Source: Peribacillus kribbensis DSM 17871 (GTDB lineage: Bacteria; Bacillota; Bacilli; Bacillales; DSM-1321). From it: a stretch of 64,000 nucleotides of DNA. The stretch lies in NCBI RefSeq assembly GCF_000430765.1, contig NZ_KE387238.1:101828-165827 (forward strand), given 5' to 3'. The notes under the pieces were generated by a model, which was not told the DNA's origin, made no database searches, and worked only from the letters and a program-made list of their open reading frames with translations. Positions 25,090 to 32,763 of this stretch are shown in pieces; positions within the stretch are counted from its first letter, which is position 1; each line of letters starts with the position of its first letter. Both the position numbers and the translations under genes were made by a program.

Positions 25090-25368
25090 TTATCCATTCT
25101 CCTCTATCCAGTTAAGAATAAAATCCCTAGTTTTTTCAGCAGGATAATACCATTTATTGCCGACCTTTCTCTTAGGAAAGTCTGGATGATAAAAGAATTC
25201 CTTTTGAATGGTATTCATACACATGCAAGTTCTTTTTTCTAATTCTTTGGTGTCCCATAATACTAACTCAGTATTAAGTTTTTTCAGATTCTCTTTGATT
25301 TCCTCTAAGTACACTTTTTTTAATTCTGCTTCATTAACCTTTATCTCTAATACTTTATTTTGTGTCAT
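25090..25368 (-). CDS. DUF771 family phage protein (copy 2)
   Basis: 92 residues. An amphipathic N-terminal helix (VNEAELKKVYLEEIKENL) leads to a helix-turn-helix-like domain with the family block LWDTKELEKRTCMCMNTIQK and FFYHPDFPKRKVG-KWYYPAEKTRDFI. DUF771 proteins are small phage proteins with an excisionase-like winged-helix look; function unproven. Starts with an ATGA overlap with the preceding gene, its paralog. AGAGGAA precedes the start. Confidence 0.75.
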   Translation of the reverse strand: MTQNKVLEIKVNEAELKKVYLEEIKENLKKLNTELVLWDTKELEKRTCMCMNTIQKEFFYHPDFPKRKVGNKWYYPAEKTRDFILNWIEENG

Positions 25369-25676
25369 TTCTGTTCCTCTAACCACATGAGCAGAAACTC
25401 CCTTGTCTTCTTAGCTGGGAACATCCACTTGCGACCTAACCTATACTTAGGAAACCTTGGATCATAGAAGAAATACTCATTTATCGTATTCCAACTTAGG
25501 CTCGTTTGCCTTATTAGTTCCTTTGTGTCCCAGAAAGTTAATTCGGCTTCAATACGTTTTACATGTCTTTTAAGTTCATCTAAGAACATTTCTCTAATTT
25601 CTTGCTCACTAACCTCCACTTCAATAAATGGCTTTTTCTTTTCTTCTTTTTCTGTTTTCACTCGGTTGTATACCAT
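25365..25676 (-). CDS. DUF771 family phage protein (copy 1)
   Basis: 103 residues, paralog of the next gene: LTFWDTKELIRQTSLSWNTI and YFFYDPRFPKYRLGRKWMFP align throughout with copy 2. Basic N-terminal extension (KTEKEEKKK). Strong site GGGAGG before the ATG. It is the first gene of a two-gene unit at the left end of the prophage, near attL, where excisionase or lysogeny genes are often found; whether one of the two is the excisionase is a guess. Confidence 0.75.
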   Translation of the reverse strand: MVYNRVKTEKEEKKKPFIEVEVSEQEIREMFLDELKRHVKRIEAELTFWDTKELIRQTSLSWNTINEYFFYDPRFPKYRLGRKWMFPAKKTREFLLMWLEEQK

Positions 25677-25840
25677 AGTCTTCCTCCCTCACCAAAAGAA
25701 GGATAAACCAAAACTTTAATATTGTCAAAATATTCTGTTATTTAAATAAAATATATTAGTATAAGTCAATTAATTGATTAGTAATCATTATTTATTTTTA
25801 TTCATAAAATATAGTTAATCCAAGGCGGGAGGTTATCTAA

Positions 25841-25978
25841 GTGAGTATTAGAGATGACAAAGACATTGAAACATTAATCGAAGATATATTTGATTACTCA
25901 GATGAAAACTACGACAACGGAGATGATGATCACAAAAAAAAGAAACCACTGATTAATAATCGGTGGTTCATAATTTAG
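25841..25978 (+). CDS. Small acidic ORF, 45 aa
   Basis: GTG start preceded by GGGAGG at 8 nt, an excellent site. The product is acidic (RDDKDIETLIEDIFDYSDE, then DNGDDDH) with a lysine run and a hydrophobic end. Its last codons lie within a terminator hairpin that serves the opposite strand, which lowers confidence. No family recognised; tiny acidic proteins are common in phage early regions. Confidence 0.4.
   Translation: MSIRDDKDIETLIEDIFDYSDENYDNGDDDHKKKKPLINNRWFII
25936..25972 (-). terminator. Terminator of the left early operon
   Basis: Minus strand ACCACCGATT pairs with AATCAGTGGT over a 3-nt loop, followed by TTCTTTTTTTT. Directly follows the YjcQ-family gene. Confidence 0.75.
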
Positions 25979-25983
25979 AAATT

Positions 25984-26211
25984 TTAAAGGGTATGCTGCT
26001 TTAAATAATTTTCTCCATCTTCGGTTATTTCTGCGAATAAATACTTTGTATTCATTGATATGGTTATATTTTTGATATAGCCACCATCTTTTAAAAATAT
26101 TGCAGCAGCCCTCCACTCAGGTTCAGTTACACCTGGAAAATCCTCATGATTAGGCTGTCTACCCTCGTTTAATTCCTGTAAAATTTTTAATCTTAGTTCT
26201 TCCTTGCTCAT
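25984..26211 (-). CDS. YjcQ family protein
   Basis: 75 residues of a winged-helix fold: SKEELRLKILQELNEG, then AAAIFLKDGGYIKNITIS and FAEITEDGENYLKQH, a pattern shared with YjcQ (PF09639) proteins of Bacillus prophages. Probably DNA-binding; function unknown. Start at 26211 because AGGGGTGG is 8 nt upstream. Last gene of the leftward unit from FtsK. Confidence 0.7.
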   Translation of the reverse strand: MSKEELRLKILQELNEGRQPNHEDFPGVTEPEWRAAAIFLKDGGYIKNITISMNTKYLFAEITEDGENYLKQHTL

Positions 26212-26244
26212 CTCCCTTACCACCCCTGTTAAATTAATTACGGT

Positions 26245-26658
26245 TTAAATTTTGTTATAAAGATAATTGAATATCTCTGGAATTTTCTGAGAATATTCTC
26301 TTCTAAAAAATTGGCTACTATCCTCGTTGCTATCGAGAATAATATCTTCACCTTTTAGGGAAATTATTAACTTCGAGGCTCCGAACCTTGTAGTATCTAA
26401 CTCTAAATTTTTCACATCTCTTATTGGAATAACTTTTAATTTTGTTCTTTCTTCTCCCTCATAGGAGCCAATAAGAATTTTTGATTCTAAAAAAGTTATA
26501 AGCTTAAAGTCATCTGGATCGTCTTCCCTATCCGAAGTGACTTTCTGAGGATAGATAATATTTATTCCATCTTCCAGAGTAAGCTTTGTCATTTCTCGAC
26601 CCACTTGAGCTGCCTTACTAGATATATCATATAATATTTCTAGCGTAAAAATGTCCAT
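26245..26658 (-). CDS. Hypothetical phage protein, 137 aa
   Basis: Start at 26658, with GGGAGG 9 nt upstream; another ATG at 26664 is only 3 nt from the site. Beta-rich (LIGSYEGEERTKLKVIPIRD, then LIISLKGEDIILDSNED), acidic, no membrane segment. The sequence looks like a PH-like or small barrel domain but no family is recognised. In a leftward unit with the genes on either side. Confidence 0.6.
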   Translation of the reverse strand: MDIFTLEILYDISSKAAQVGREMTKLTLEDGINIIYPQKVTSDREDDPDDFKLITFLESKILIGSYEGEERTKLKVIPIRDVKNLELDTTRFGASKLIISLKGEDIILDSNEDSSQFFRREYSQKIPEIFNYLYNKI

Positions 26659-26682
26659 TATCATTCACCTCCCTTTGTCTAC

Positions 26683-26928
26683 TTATTTCGACATTAAGGG
26701 AATTTTTTCCTTCCTAATAACTCCTGAAAACTGAATGCCTATTCCTTTATCCATAGTACGTGGATCACACTCCCAAAAAGACACGGTTCCATTCATCATT
26801 AACTTCTTTGCTGACACAATAATAGGTCGTATTTTCGTTTGATCCCTTACCTTTAACATAAAACAAAAGTTGCCTTCCTCAGTTGAACGATTACTTTGAA
26901 TAACTTCGAATAACTTTTCCGGTTTCAA
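26683..26928 (-). CDS. Hypothetical phage protein, 81 aa
   Basis: TTG start preceded by GAGGGAG. Small mixed alpha/beta protein (FCFMLKVRDQTKIRPIIVSA, then GTVSFWECDPRTMDKG). Not recognised. Between the 137-aa gene and the replication-relaxation gene in the same leftward unit. Confidence 0.55.
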   Translation of the reverse strand: MKPEKLFEVIQSNRSTEEGNFCFMLKVRDQTKIRPIIVSAKKLMMNGTVSFWECDPRTMDKGIGIQFSGVIRKEKIPLMSK

Positions 26929-26977
26929 ATTATCACTCCCTCAAGTAACAATTCAACGTTATGGTATTATTTACCTT

Positions 26978-27625
26978 TTATAATTCAGAGTAAATCTTAA
27001 CTTCTCCTCTTATATTCCTTTCTAGCATCCAGGCTTCAATTTTCTTCTTTCTTTGCTGTGTTGTTGTGAAAAAATATAGTGTAGGTATTTGATTGTAGAT
27101 TTGCTTTAAATGGGGGAATATCTCTTTGTAGGTATCTAGCTTTGTTTTGTTATCAGCCATTGCACGTTTATTATCAATTTCAACTATGTGTAAGTATCCA
27201 TTACGACTAAAGGAAGCATCACAGACAACCTTTTTCTTATTGACCACATTCACACCCGATACTATGAAATCCAGTTTATTCTCAACAGGTAAATTGACTA
27301 CAAATTCCCTTTCAGGTTTCCAGTCTAATGGGCAATTAAAATACACAAACGCTTCATTCCTTAGAAGGGTATGCTCAATCTGCCCTGATTTCTTTACTTC
27401 GTGACTTGATCCAATTAACTCTCTGCCATCCCTATTCAAGTACACAACCTTTTCCTTATTGTAAAATGTCTCATGAATATACGGCTTTAGTTTACCAACA
27501 ATCCTACAAGCATTCCTATAACTCTTTAAATCATGGATGCTTCTTAGGTGTTTTATCGTTGTCATCCCCAATTGATCTATCGTCATTAATAAACTTTCTA
27601 CTCGCTGCTGAGGTGATAATATCAT
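26978..27625 (-). CDS. Replication-relaxation family protein
   Basis: 215 residues. N-terminal winged-helix (about 1-60, RVESLLMTIDQLGMTTIKHL) and a C-terminal restriction-endonuclease-like part (HIVEIDNKRAMADNKTKLDTY near 155, PTLYFFTTTQQRKKKI). This layout is that of the replication-relaxation family (PF13814), found with conjugation or FtsK-like genes in plasmids, ICEs and some Bacillus phages; no direct proof of relaxase activity here. ATGA overlap with the FtsK-like gene shows tight coupling. Confidence 0.7.
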   Translation of the reverse strand: MILSPQQRVESLLMTIDQLGMTTIKHLRSIHDLKSYRNACRIVGKLKPYIHETFYNKEKVVYLNRDGRELIGSSHEVKKSGQIEHTLLRNEAFVYFNCPLDWKPEREFVVNLPVENKLDFIVSGVNVVNKKKVVCDASFSRNGYLHIVEIDNKRAMADNKTKLDTYKEIFPHLKQIYNQIPTLYFFTTTQQRKKKIEAWMLERNIRGEVKIYSEL

Positions 27626-28725
27626 CCTTCTGTCCCTCCATTTATTTCAAGCATCATACTGTCATCAATATATGGAACTTGAACAATCCTCTTCTTTTCT
27701 ACTTTGTAGATAGCTCTTCCTGGAATGGCTGGCAACTCATTCGCTCCTGGTTCATCCAAAATAACCATACTGGATACTGTTGCAGATGCAATGAACGATA
27801 TACGAGTAACTATGTTCATCTTTACCTGCATAGGTACTGCTTGCTTAGTCGGATATTGTGTACAGTAAATTAATCTCAGACCTAATCCTCCACCAATCCG
27901 GCTAATTTCACTCAAAGCAGATTGACAGAACTGAGCATACTTTTTATCCTTACCGTTCATTACTTCAGGTGCTAACTCTGCTCCTTCATCAACTATAATG
28001 AATCGCCTGGTCTTAATAGGAGTATCTACAATATTGGTGAACCCCTTAGCTTTATAAACCTTCTCTTCATCCTTCAGACCCTTCACAATATCCGCGAGGA
28101 CTTCCACAGCCTCATACAAGTCACTAGCAACCTTCTTCACTTGTGGTAAGCCTTCATACTTACAAAACTCCAATCCACCCTTTAAATCCAGGATATAAAA
28201 CTCTACATTCGCCTTCTGATTGAGAAGTAAGGTCTGAAATACTTCCTTAAGGAATACAGTCTTTCCGAAGCGTGTAACCCCTCCAACAAGCATGTGAGGA
28301 TATTTATCGAAATCATGATACAGAATGCCTCTATGATTCTTCCCTATAGGCACCTCCCACGTATTCAGCCTTTTCAAGTCCTCTTTGTAATCCCATTTGG
28401 TTGGCAACTCCTCCTCAAACACATACAGTTTCAGAAGGTCTTTAAACTCATATTCAACCTCTTTGTTCAATGCTTCTCTAATTGCCGGTAACAAGGTTTC
28501 GAATACTTCAGAAGCTATTCCCAAAGGTAAGTTAAACAGATAAACCGTGTACGAGTCTTTCTTATACTTTTTGACCAGTTTTGGGTAAGTTACTCTTTCC
28601 CCTTTTTGAATCGATATTTTCCTATTTTCAAAGATGATTTCTATTTTCCTTTGATCAGACATTCTTTTCCTCGGAAGTAAAGCAGCACCAACAATAACGG
28701 CTGGAATTGCTAATAATTCAATCAT
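27622..28725 (-). CDS. FtsK/SpoIIIE-like DNA translocase
   Basis: 367 residues with a single short hydrophobic N-terminus (IELLAIPAVIVGAALLP) and an ATPase domain. Walker A is GGVTRFGKT (about 147-155), Walker B FIIVDEGAEL (near 245), and the ISRIGGGLGLRLIYCTQYP block is typical of FtsK/YdcQ-like proteins. There is no gamma domain, so it resembles transfer or packaging-type translocases of mobile elements such as Tn916 Orf21 and phage Wbeta-like genomes. Start at 28725 with GGAGG upstream. Coupled with the replication-relaxation gene. Confidence 0.82.
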   Translation of the reverse strand: MIELLAIPAVIVGAALLPRKRMSDQRKIEIIFENRKISIQKGERVTYPKLVKKYKKDSYTVYLFNLPLGIASEVFETLLPAIREALNKEVEYEFKDLLKLYVFEEELPTKWDYKEDLKRLNTWEVPIGKNHRGILYHDFDKYPHMLVGGVTRFGKTVFLKEVFQTLLLNQKANVEFYILDLKGGLEFCKYEGLPQVKKVASDLYEAVEVLADIVKGLKDEEKVYKAKGFTNIVDTPIKTRRFIIVDEGAELAPEVMNGKDKKYAQFCQSALSEISRIGGGLGLRLIYCTQYPTKQAVPMQVKMNIVTRISFIASATVSSMVILDEPGANELPAIPGRAIYKVEKKRIVQVPYIDDSMMLEINGGTEG

Positions 28726-28769
28726 TTGAGCCTCCAATCTTTTCTGGCGAGTAGCGACAGAAAAGAGAT

Positions 28770-28785
28770 ACTGATAAGTATCAGT
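28770..28785. promoter_or_regulatory. Palindrome upstream of ftsK-like gene
   Basis: Perfect inverted repeat ACTGATA-AG-TATCAGT, 45 nt before the FtsK-like start. An operator is plausible; no -35/-10 pair could be fixed with confidence. Confidence 0.35.
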
Positions 28786-28889
28786 TCAAGAAAAAATGAA
28801 GATAATGGGACATGATAAAACATTTAATAAAGCTAAGATTGCACCGTTCAATGACCAATTCACACCATGACATATACATTGAAGACTAC

Positions 28890-29072
28890 TTAGAAGAAAA
28901 GGCTGCTTAAATATTTGAGAAGATAGACAATCCCTCCGAACTTGGTCACAGTCATAGTTATTGCTAACAGATCCTCAGTAATGGACACCCCATATTTCTC
29001 TAAAAAGGCTATTCCTATTAAAGATGCACCAGTCCCACCAAGTACAAGCATCCCTATTGTGAATGGCTCCAT
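28890..29072 (-). CDS. Small two-segment membrane protein
   Basis: 60 residues, start at 29072 with AGGGAGAG upstream. Two hydrophobic segments (FTIGMLVLGGTGASLIGIAF and LLAITMTVTKFGGIVYLL). Holin-like size but far from the lysis genes; sits just before the FtsK-like gene as a likely membrane partner. No family named. Confidence 0.6.
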   Translation of the reverse strand: MEPFTIGMLVLGGTGASLIGIAFLEKYGVSITEDLLAITMTVTKFGGIVYLLKYLSSLFF

Positions 29073-29222
29073 GCTGTTCACTCTCCCTGTCTTTGTATAC
29101 TTCAATGTATGGATAGCAGCCTAGAATATTGCCTGTCTTTTCAGAAATTGTTGAAATAAAATACAGATATGTTTTCAAAGGAATAAAGATAAATTAGAAG
29201 AATATCTATAGTGGTGATAATT

Positions 29223-29420
29223 ATGAAGTGTAATATTGGAGAATTGATTGATCAAAAGGGACTTAAAAAAAAGTTTGTAGCGGAAGTGGTCGGAGTATCA
29301 CCCCAACAATTATCTAATTGGCTAAGTGGGAGAAACTATCCACCATTAGATAAAGCGTATAAATTAGCCAAACTTTTGGAGTGTAAGGTCGATGAATTAT
29401 ATAAGGATGATGAAGAGTGA
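29223..29420 (+). CDS. XRE-family helix-turn-helix regulator
   Basis: 65 residues, a single Cro/CI-type domain: IGELIDQKGLKKKFVAEVVG then SPQQLSNWLSGRNYPPLDKAYKLA, with the recognition helix at QQLSNWLSG. Start by homology at the MKCNIG methionine (a GTG at 29211 is also in frame). Overlaps the next gene by a GTGA. Probably regulates this module; no C-terminal dimerisation domain. Confidence 0.8.
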   Translation: MKCNIGELIDQKGLKKKFVAEVVGVSPQQLSNWLSGRNYPPLDKAYKLAKLLECKVDELYKDDEE

Positions 29421-29653
29421 ATATCAACATTGAAGTTGTTCTAAATGTGAATGGAATAAATGTACTACAAAAGGGAACTTTTCCAATTAACAATCGTAGA
29501 TTTAAAGAAGATCCAGATAATGAAGCTGCTTTTATTGCCCAGGAGTGGATCAAGTTGTTGAGGAAGAAATCAGGGTACTTTTATGATTCGGATATCGTTC
29601 GAGTGAAGTATAACGGAGAAAATGATATTACAAAACTGTTTGTGGAGGGATAA
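29417..29653 (+). CDS. Hypothetical phage protein, 78 aa
   Basis: GTG start overlapping the regulator's stop (GTGA), so coupled to it. Soluble protein (NINIEVVLNVNGINVLQKG, then AQEWIKLLRKKSGYFYDSD). Not recognised. Member of the short rightward unit at 29223-29911. Confidence 0.6.
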   Translation: MNINIEVVLNVNGINVLQKGTFPINNRRFKEDPDNEAAFIAQEWIKLLRKKSGYFYDSDIVRVKYNGENDITKLFVEG

Positions 29654-29656
29654 TGG

Positions 29657-29911
29657 ATGAGTAAGTACTGGGAACCATGCCCGAGGTGTAATTCAAATAA
29701 AGTCACGACAACAAGTAAGGCTATGCAGTTGTTTGTTATGTGGTTTTTAGCCGGTGGATCAATGGTGATAGGCTTTTTCTTCTGGCCAATGTTTATTTTC
29801 ATGGTTCTATTTTTATTAGCAACCCCCATTGTATTATTCTTACCTAAAAGCAATGTTTGTGGAGAATGTAAATTTGTATGGAAAGTTAATAAAAAGAAAG
29901 CTTTGGCATAA
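29657..29911 (+). CDS. Membrane protein with split zinc ribbon
   Basis: 84 residues. CPRC (residues 8-11) and CGEC (about 69-72) flank two membrane helices (about 25-62), so a zinc ribbon seems closed across the membrane hairpin ends. GGAGG upstream. Not assigned to a family. Last gene of a three-gene rightward unit and followed by a terminator. Confidence 0.7.
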   Translation: MSKYWEPCPRCNSNKVTTTSKAMQLFVMWFLAGGSMVIGFFFWPMFIFMVLFLLATPIVLFLPKSNVCGECKFVWKVNKKKALA

Positions 29912-29915
29912 AGAA

Positions 29916-29948
29916 GTAAGCCCCTCTCGATTGAGAAGGGCTTTTTAT
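29916..29948. terminator. Bidirectional terminator
   Basis: AGCCCCTCTC/GAGAAGGGCT stem with GATT loop, T-rich tail (TTTTTATTT) to the right. Separates the rightward unit from the leftward late operon end. Confidence 0.8.
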
Positions 29949-31037
29949 TTACACTCCAGTTTTCTCTACAGTAACATATCCCTTAAAGATCGTTGACACA
30001 TTTCCAACAGAATCAGTCAACTCACACTCATGATAATAAGTTCCAGAAAGGTCTTTCGTATCAGTCGGATCAAGTTTAATTTTCAACTCGCTGCCAGTAA
30101 TACTTACACCATTATCTGAAGTCTTTAGGATATCATTCTCCAAGGAATTAACCCTCTTCTTAGCTACCCACTTAACGGATGCACCTGTTAAAGACAATGG
30201 CTGTCCATTTTCATCGGTAACTGAAACTGTGAGAATTAAACTGTCCCCTGCCATCATTGTGAAACTTTGATTTGTTGCCGTCATGCCTAACCCTCCTTTG
30301 AGTCTGACATGAAGTTTTAGGATACCACTCAAATAAACATACATCTTGCGCTTACCCATTAATCGAATAGAACGGTAAAACTGCTTTATTTCACTGTCTA
30401 TCTCCTGCAAAAGAGCATAGTCAAATGTTCTATTTATGTACATACTTTGCAGTGTAGTGAAATGCTGCAATAATACTTTAGATACTACTTGCTTTGTCTG
30501 AAGAGAAATATTTACGGATCTACTAATCTCTTGCCTTAAAGACAATAAATTGTTTACCGTCTTAAATACCTCTTGCCTCATGGAAAAAGGAGTACTTTGA
30601 GATATGTATATCTCCATTCTTAAGGCAAAGCTCGTTGTCTTTACCACACTTCCATTGAATATCTCCTGGAGGATGTCAAAGGCTATTGCAGTGTTCTTAA
30701 AGATTAATTGCTTAGTATTATGATCAGAAACCTGTTGATTAAATATACTCTGTTTTATGTCAGCAGTTGTTGATGTCGATCTGTAAATAGATTGCTGTGC
30801 AGAATATATCGTTGATTTGTTGGAGTAAAAAGTTTGCTGCATCGTAGGATTAACTATTTTAATCTCACACAAGTTCTGCAAAAGAGCATAATTAAAGGTT
30901 TTGTGTGTACCCGTTACCGGTGGAGTAACTGTAGCACCTGTAACCAAATGCCCTTGCTCTGTAATCTTAGTAAATACCTTTTTCCCACGTTCATCAATTT
31001 TTCCAAATACTAACCTTCCACGTTCTGTAATCGGCAT
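29949..31037 (-). CDS. Phage tail-associated protein with 14-residue repeats and BppU-like end
   Basis: 362 residues. Residues about 60-205 form roughly ten tandem 14-residue repeats with pattern x-x-Q-x-I/V-F/Y-x8 (e.g. MRQEVFKTVNNLLS, LRQEISRSVNISLQ, IKQSIFNQQVSDHN), one with a 3-residue insertion. Residues about 255-360 resemble the BppU/Ig-like N-terminal domain (FTMMAGDSLILTVSVTDENG) of baseplate receptor-binding proteins. Last gene of the late region; likely a fibre or accessory tail protein. Repeat function is unknown. Confidence 0.65.
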   Translation of the reverse strand: MPITERGRLVFGKIDERGKKVFTKITEQGHLVTGATVTPPVTGTHKTFNYALLQNLCEIKIVNPTMQQTFYSNKSTIYSAQQSIYRSTSTTADIKQSIFNQQVSDHNTKQLIFKNTAIAFDILQEIFNGSVVKTTSFALRMEIYISQSTPFSMRQEVFKTVNNLLSLRQEISRSVNISLQTKQVVSKVLLQHFTTLQSMYINRTFDYALLQEIDSEIKQFYRSIRLMGKRKMYVYLSGILKLHVRLKGGLGMTATNQSFTMMAGDSLILTVSVTDENGQPLSLTGASVKWVAKKRVNSLENDILKTSDNGVSITGSELKIKLDPTDTKDLSGTYYHECELTDSVGNVSTIFKGYVTVEKTGV

Positions 31038-31041
31038 ACAA

Positions 31042-31824
31042 TCACCTCAACACTTCTCGAAAGGAAATGAAGGTCGGTAAAAAATTTCTGAATTGTCTTA
31101 TATCCGTAGCGCTTGAATTGGATTGAGTGCTTAGACCGCCATTATCTCCATATTCAACCCGGAACATCCCTAAAGTCGGATGCACTGGCATAGCATAAAA
31201 CAAATAATTTGTCCCTGATGTAGAAATAGTAGTTCTCGCTGATGTAATATTACTCAGGTTAATGCTAATCCCTTGTGTGCTTGGAGGTGTTACCGATCTA
31301 ACCCCTGCCCCCGTTAGATTAATTACGGTATTTGTTCCACTTATAACAACATCTTTTAATATTGATCCTGGTTTTGCTAAATAAGTAAGATATGGGAAAA
31401 TTTGAATTGCGCTATAGTCTATGGTTGCGTCTGCCACGTTAGCCCATACCCTAACTTCTAATAAATCTCCTGGAGCAACATCAGCCCATCTAAAATGGCT
31501 ACTAGTCCAATATTGTCCAGCTGTTGCTGTGTGGTTTGATTGCGCTATGGAAACCCCATTTTTAAAAATCCGGTAATTTATCGTAGTTGCAGCAGCTCCA
31601 GCTTTCCCACTAACATAAACCCCCACTGTATATTTCATACTTCCTGGGTTTGGAGTTATAACAGGTAAATCTGAGTTTTGAACTGTATAAGATACCTGAT
31701 TCGCGGTACCTTCCGCACTAGGAAGCAAATTGGAAGTTATAGCAGTTTCTCTTGGTGTAGCTGTGGTTATATTAAAAGTTTTTAGTGGCCCATGAGCTTG
31801 TTTTCCAGTGTCACCAAGTATCAT
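31042..31824 (-). CDS. Phage tail/structural protein, beta-rich
   Basis: About 260 residues. Ser/Thr/Asn-rich beta sequence (KYTVGVYVSGKAGAAATTIN, DVVISGTNTVINLTGAGVRS), no cysteine, no signal peptide: a typical tail or collagen-free fibre protein. Start at 31824 with GGGAGG 9 nt upstream. Overlaps the previous gene by 14 bp. No named family; probably a decoration or fibre part. Confidence 0.6.
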   Translation of the reverse strand: MILGDTGKQAHGPLKTFNITTATPRETAITSNLLPSAEGTANQVSYTVQNSDLPVITPNPGSMKYTVGVYVSGKAGAAATTINYRIFKNGVSIAQSNHTATAGQYWTSSHFRWADVAPGDLLEVRVWANVADATIDYSAIQIFPYLTYLAKPGSILKDVVISGTNTVINLTGAGVRSVTPPSTQGISINLSNITSARTTISTSGTNYLFYAMPVHPTLGMFRVEYGDNGGLSTQSNSSATDIRQFRNFLPTFISFREVLR

Positions 31825-32038
31825 CAGGTGCAACCTCCCCCAATTCGGACATATCTGGAAATACTTCTAAATCTGCCCAAATCATGATCTTGTCCTCTAA
31901 ATAATCATATTCCCAGGAGGTATATTCTAGCTTTTCTTGTAATATAATAGTTAATTTATCACCGCCACCTACCGCTTCCATATCTATACCTAATTCAGCT
32001 AATTTTGGCTTACAAAGAATTAATGTTAATTTATTCAT
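31811..32038 (-). CDS. Hypothetical tail-region protein, 75 aa
   Basis: Small acidic protein (LVFPDMSELGEVAP-like end, WEYDYLEDKIMIWADLEVF core). ATGA overlap with the 99-aa gene upstream and overlap with the tail protein downstream, so translationally linked. Not recognised. Confidence 0.55.
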   Translation of the reverse strand: MNKLTLILCKPKLAELGIDMEAVGGGDKLTIILQEKLEYTSWEYDYLEDKIMIWADLEVFPDMSELGEVAPDDTW

Positions 32039-32334
32039 TTGCTCACAATCCCATCATAGCCAATATAGGCGGCACTGGCTGACGTATTTTTAATCCGATA
32101 GTACCTCGTTGGCGTACATTTCAGCGAAAGCCCCCACGCTGCTCCGCCTGTCGATGTTCCCACTTGCTGGTCGCATAAAATATTATTTGTTCCATCGGAT
32201 TGATAAATTTCTATAGTCGTATTCCCATAGTTGATATTAGAAATAATCCACTCTGCACCGCTTCCTGGAATGATATCTAAGAATGCTCCTGCTGCTACGC
32301 TAGTTACATTAGTAATTAAATCACCTTGCGCCAT
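32035..32334 (-). CDS. Phage structural protein, 99 aa
   Basis: Beta-rich, with GAFLDIIPGSGAEWIISNIN and TRYYRIKNTSASAAYIGYDG, the look of small tail-fibre or head decoration beta sandwiches found after tail genes. Within the late operon, 15 bp after the 130-aa gene. Exact role unknown. Confidence 0.55.
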   Translation of the reverse strand: MAQGDLITNVTSVAAGAFLDIIPGSGAEWIISNINYGNTTIEIYQSDGTNNILCDQQVGTSTGGAAWGLSLKCTPTRYYRIKNTSASAAYIGYDGIVSK

Positions 32335-32349
32335 TTAGATTCATCCCCT

Positions 32350-32742
32350 TTACACCGCAAATTCCGTACCAGTAACGGTTAATTTAATATCGCTCTTATT
32401 CTGTGAATCTGCCACAACTGGAGTTGTTACCTTTACCCAGAAAGCATGACCAACAGTATCAGCAATGTTTCCAAAACTTAAAGCAGCACTTGCGGGTAAG
32501 TAAGTACCTGCTACACCTGCATTATCAGGTGCTAACTGTACCCATGTACTTTCATCTGTAGACACAGAATCTGTAGGATCAATACTTACAGACTCATAAC
32601 GTTTTGTTGCATCATCATTAAAGAGAAACACTTTAGTTGCTACACTTGACCCTGTAGTTGGATGCTGAGTTGTTAAAGGGTTTGTACCATCTGTGGAGAT
32701 GATATCAGTTAACCCTGAGTTCTTTGATAATTTTAATGCCAT
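32350..32742 (-). CDS. Phage structural protein, 130 aa
   Basis: Beta-sandwich-like sequence, rich in Thr, Ala and Asp (KVFLFNDDATKRYESVSID, DTVGHAFWVKVTTPVVA). Found between the amidase and the tail-end genes. A surface-exposed tail or head protein is likely; family not recognised. Confidence 0.55.
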   Translation of the reverse strand: MALKLSKNSGLTDIISTDGTNPLTTQHPTTGSSVATKVFLFNDDATKRYESVSIDPTDSVSTDESTWVQLAPDNAGVAGTYLPASAALSFGNIADTVGHAFWVKVTTPVVADSQNKSDIKLTVTGTEFAV

Positions 32743-32763
32743 TTATACCCCTCCATTTTCTTC

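Noticed and set aside
28890-29072. Second holin
   Set aside because: Two membrane segments, but it lies with FtsK-like genes, far from the lysis cassette.
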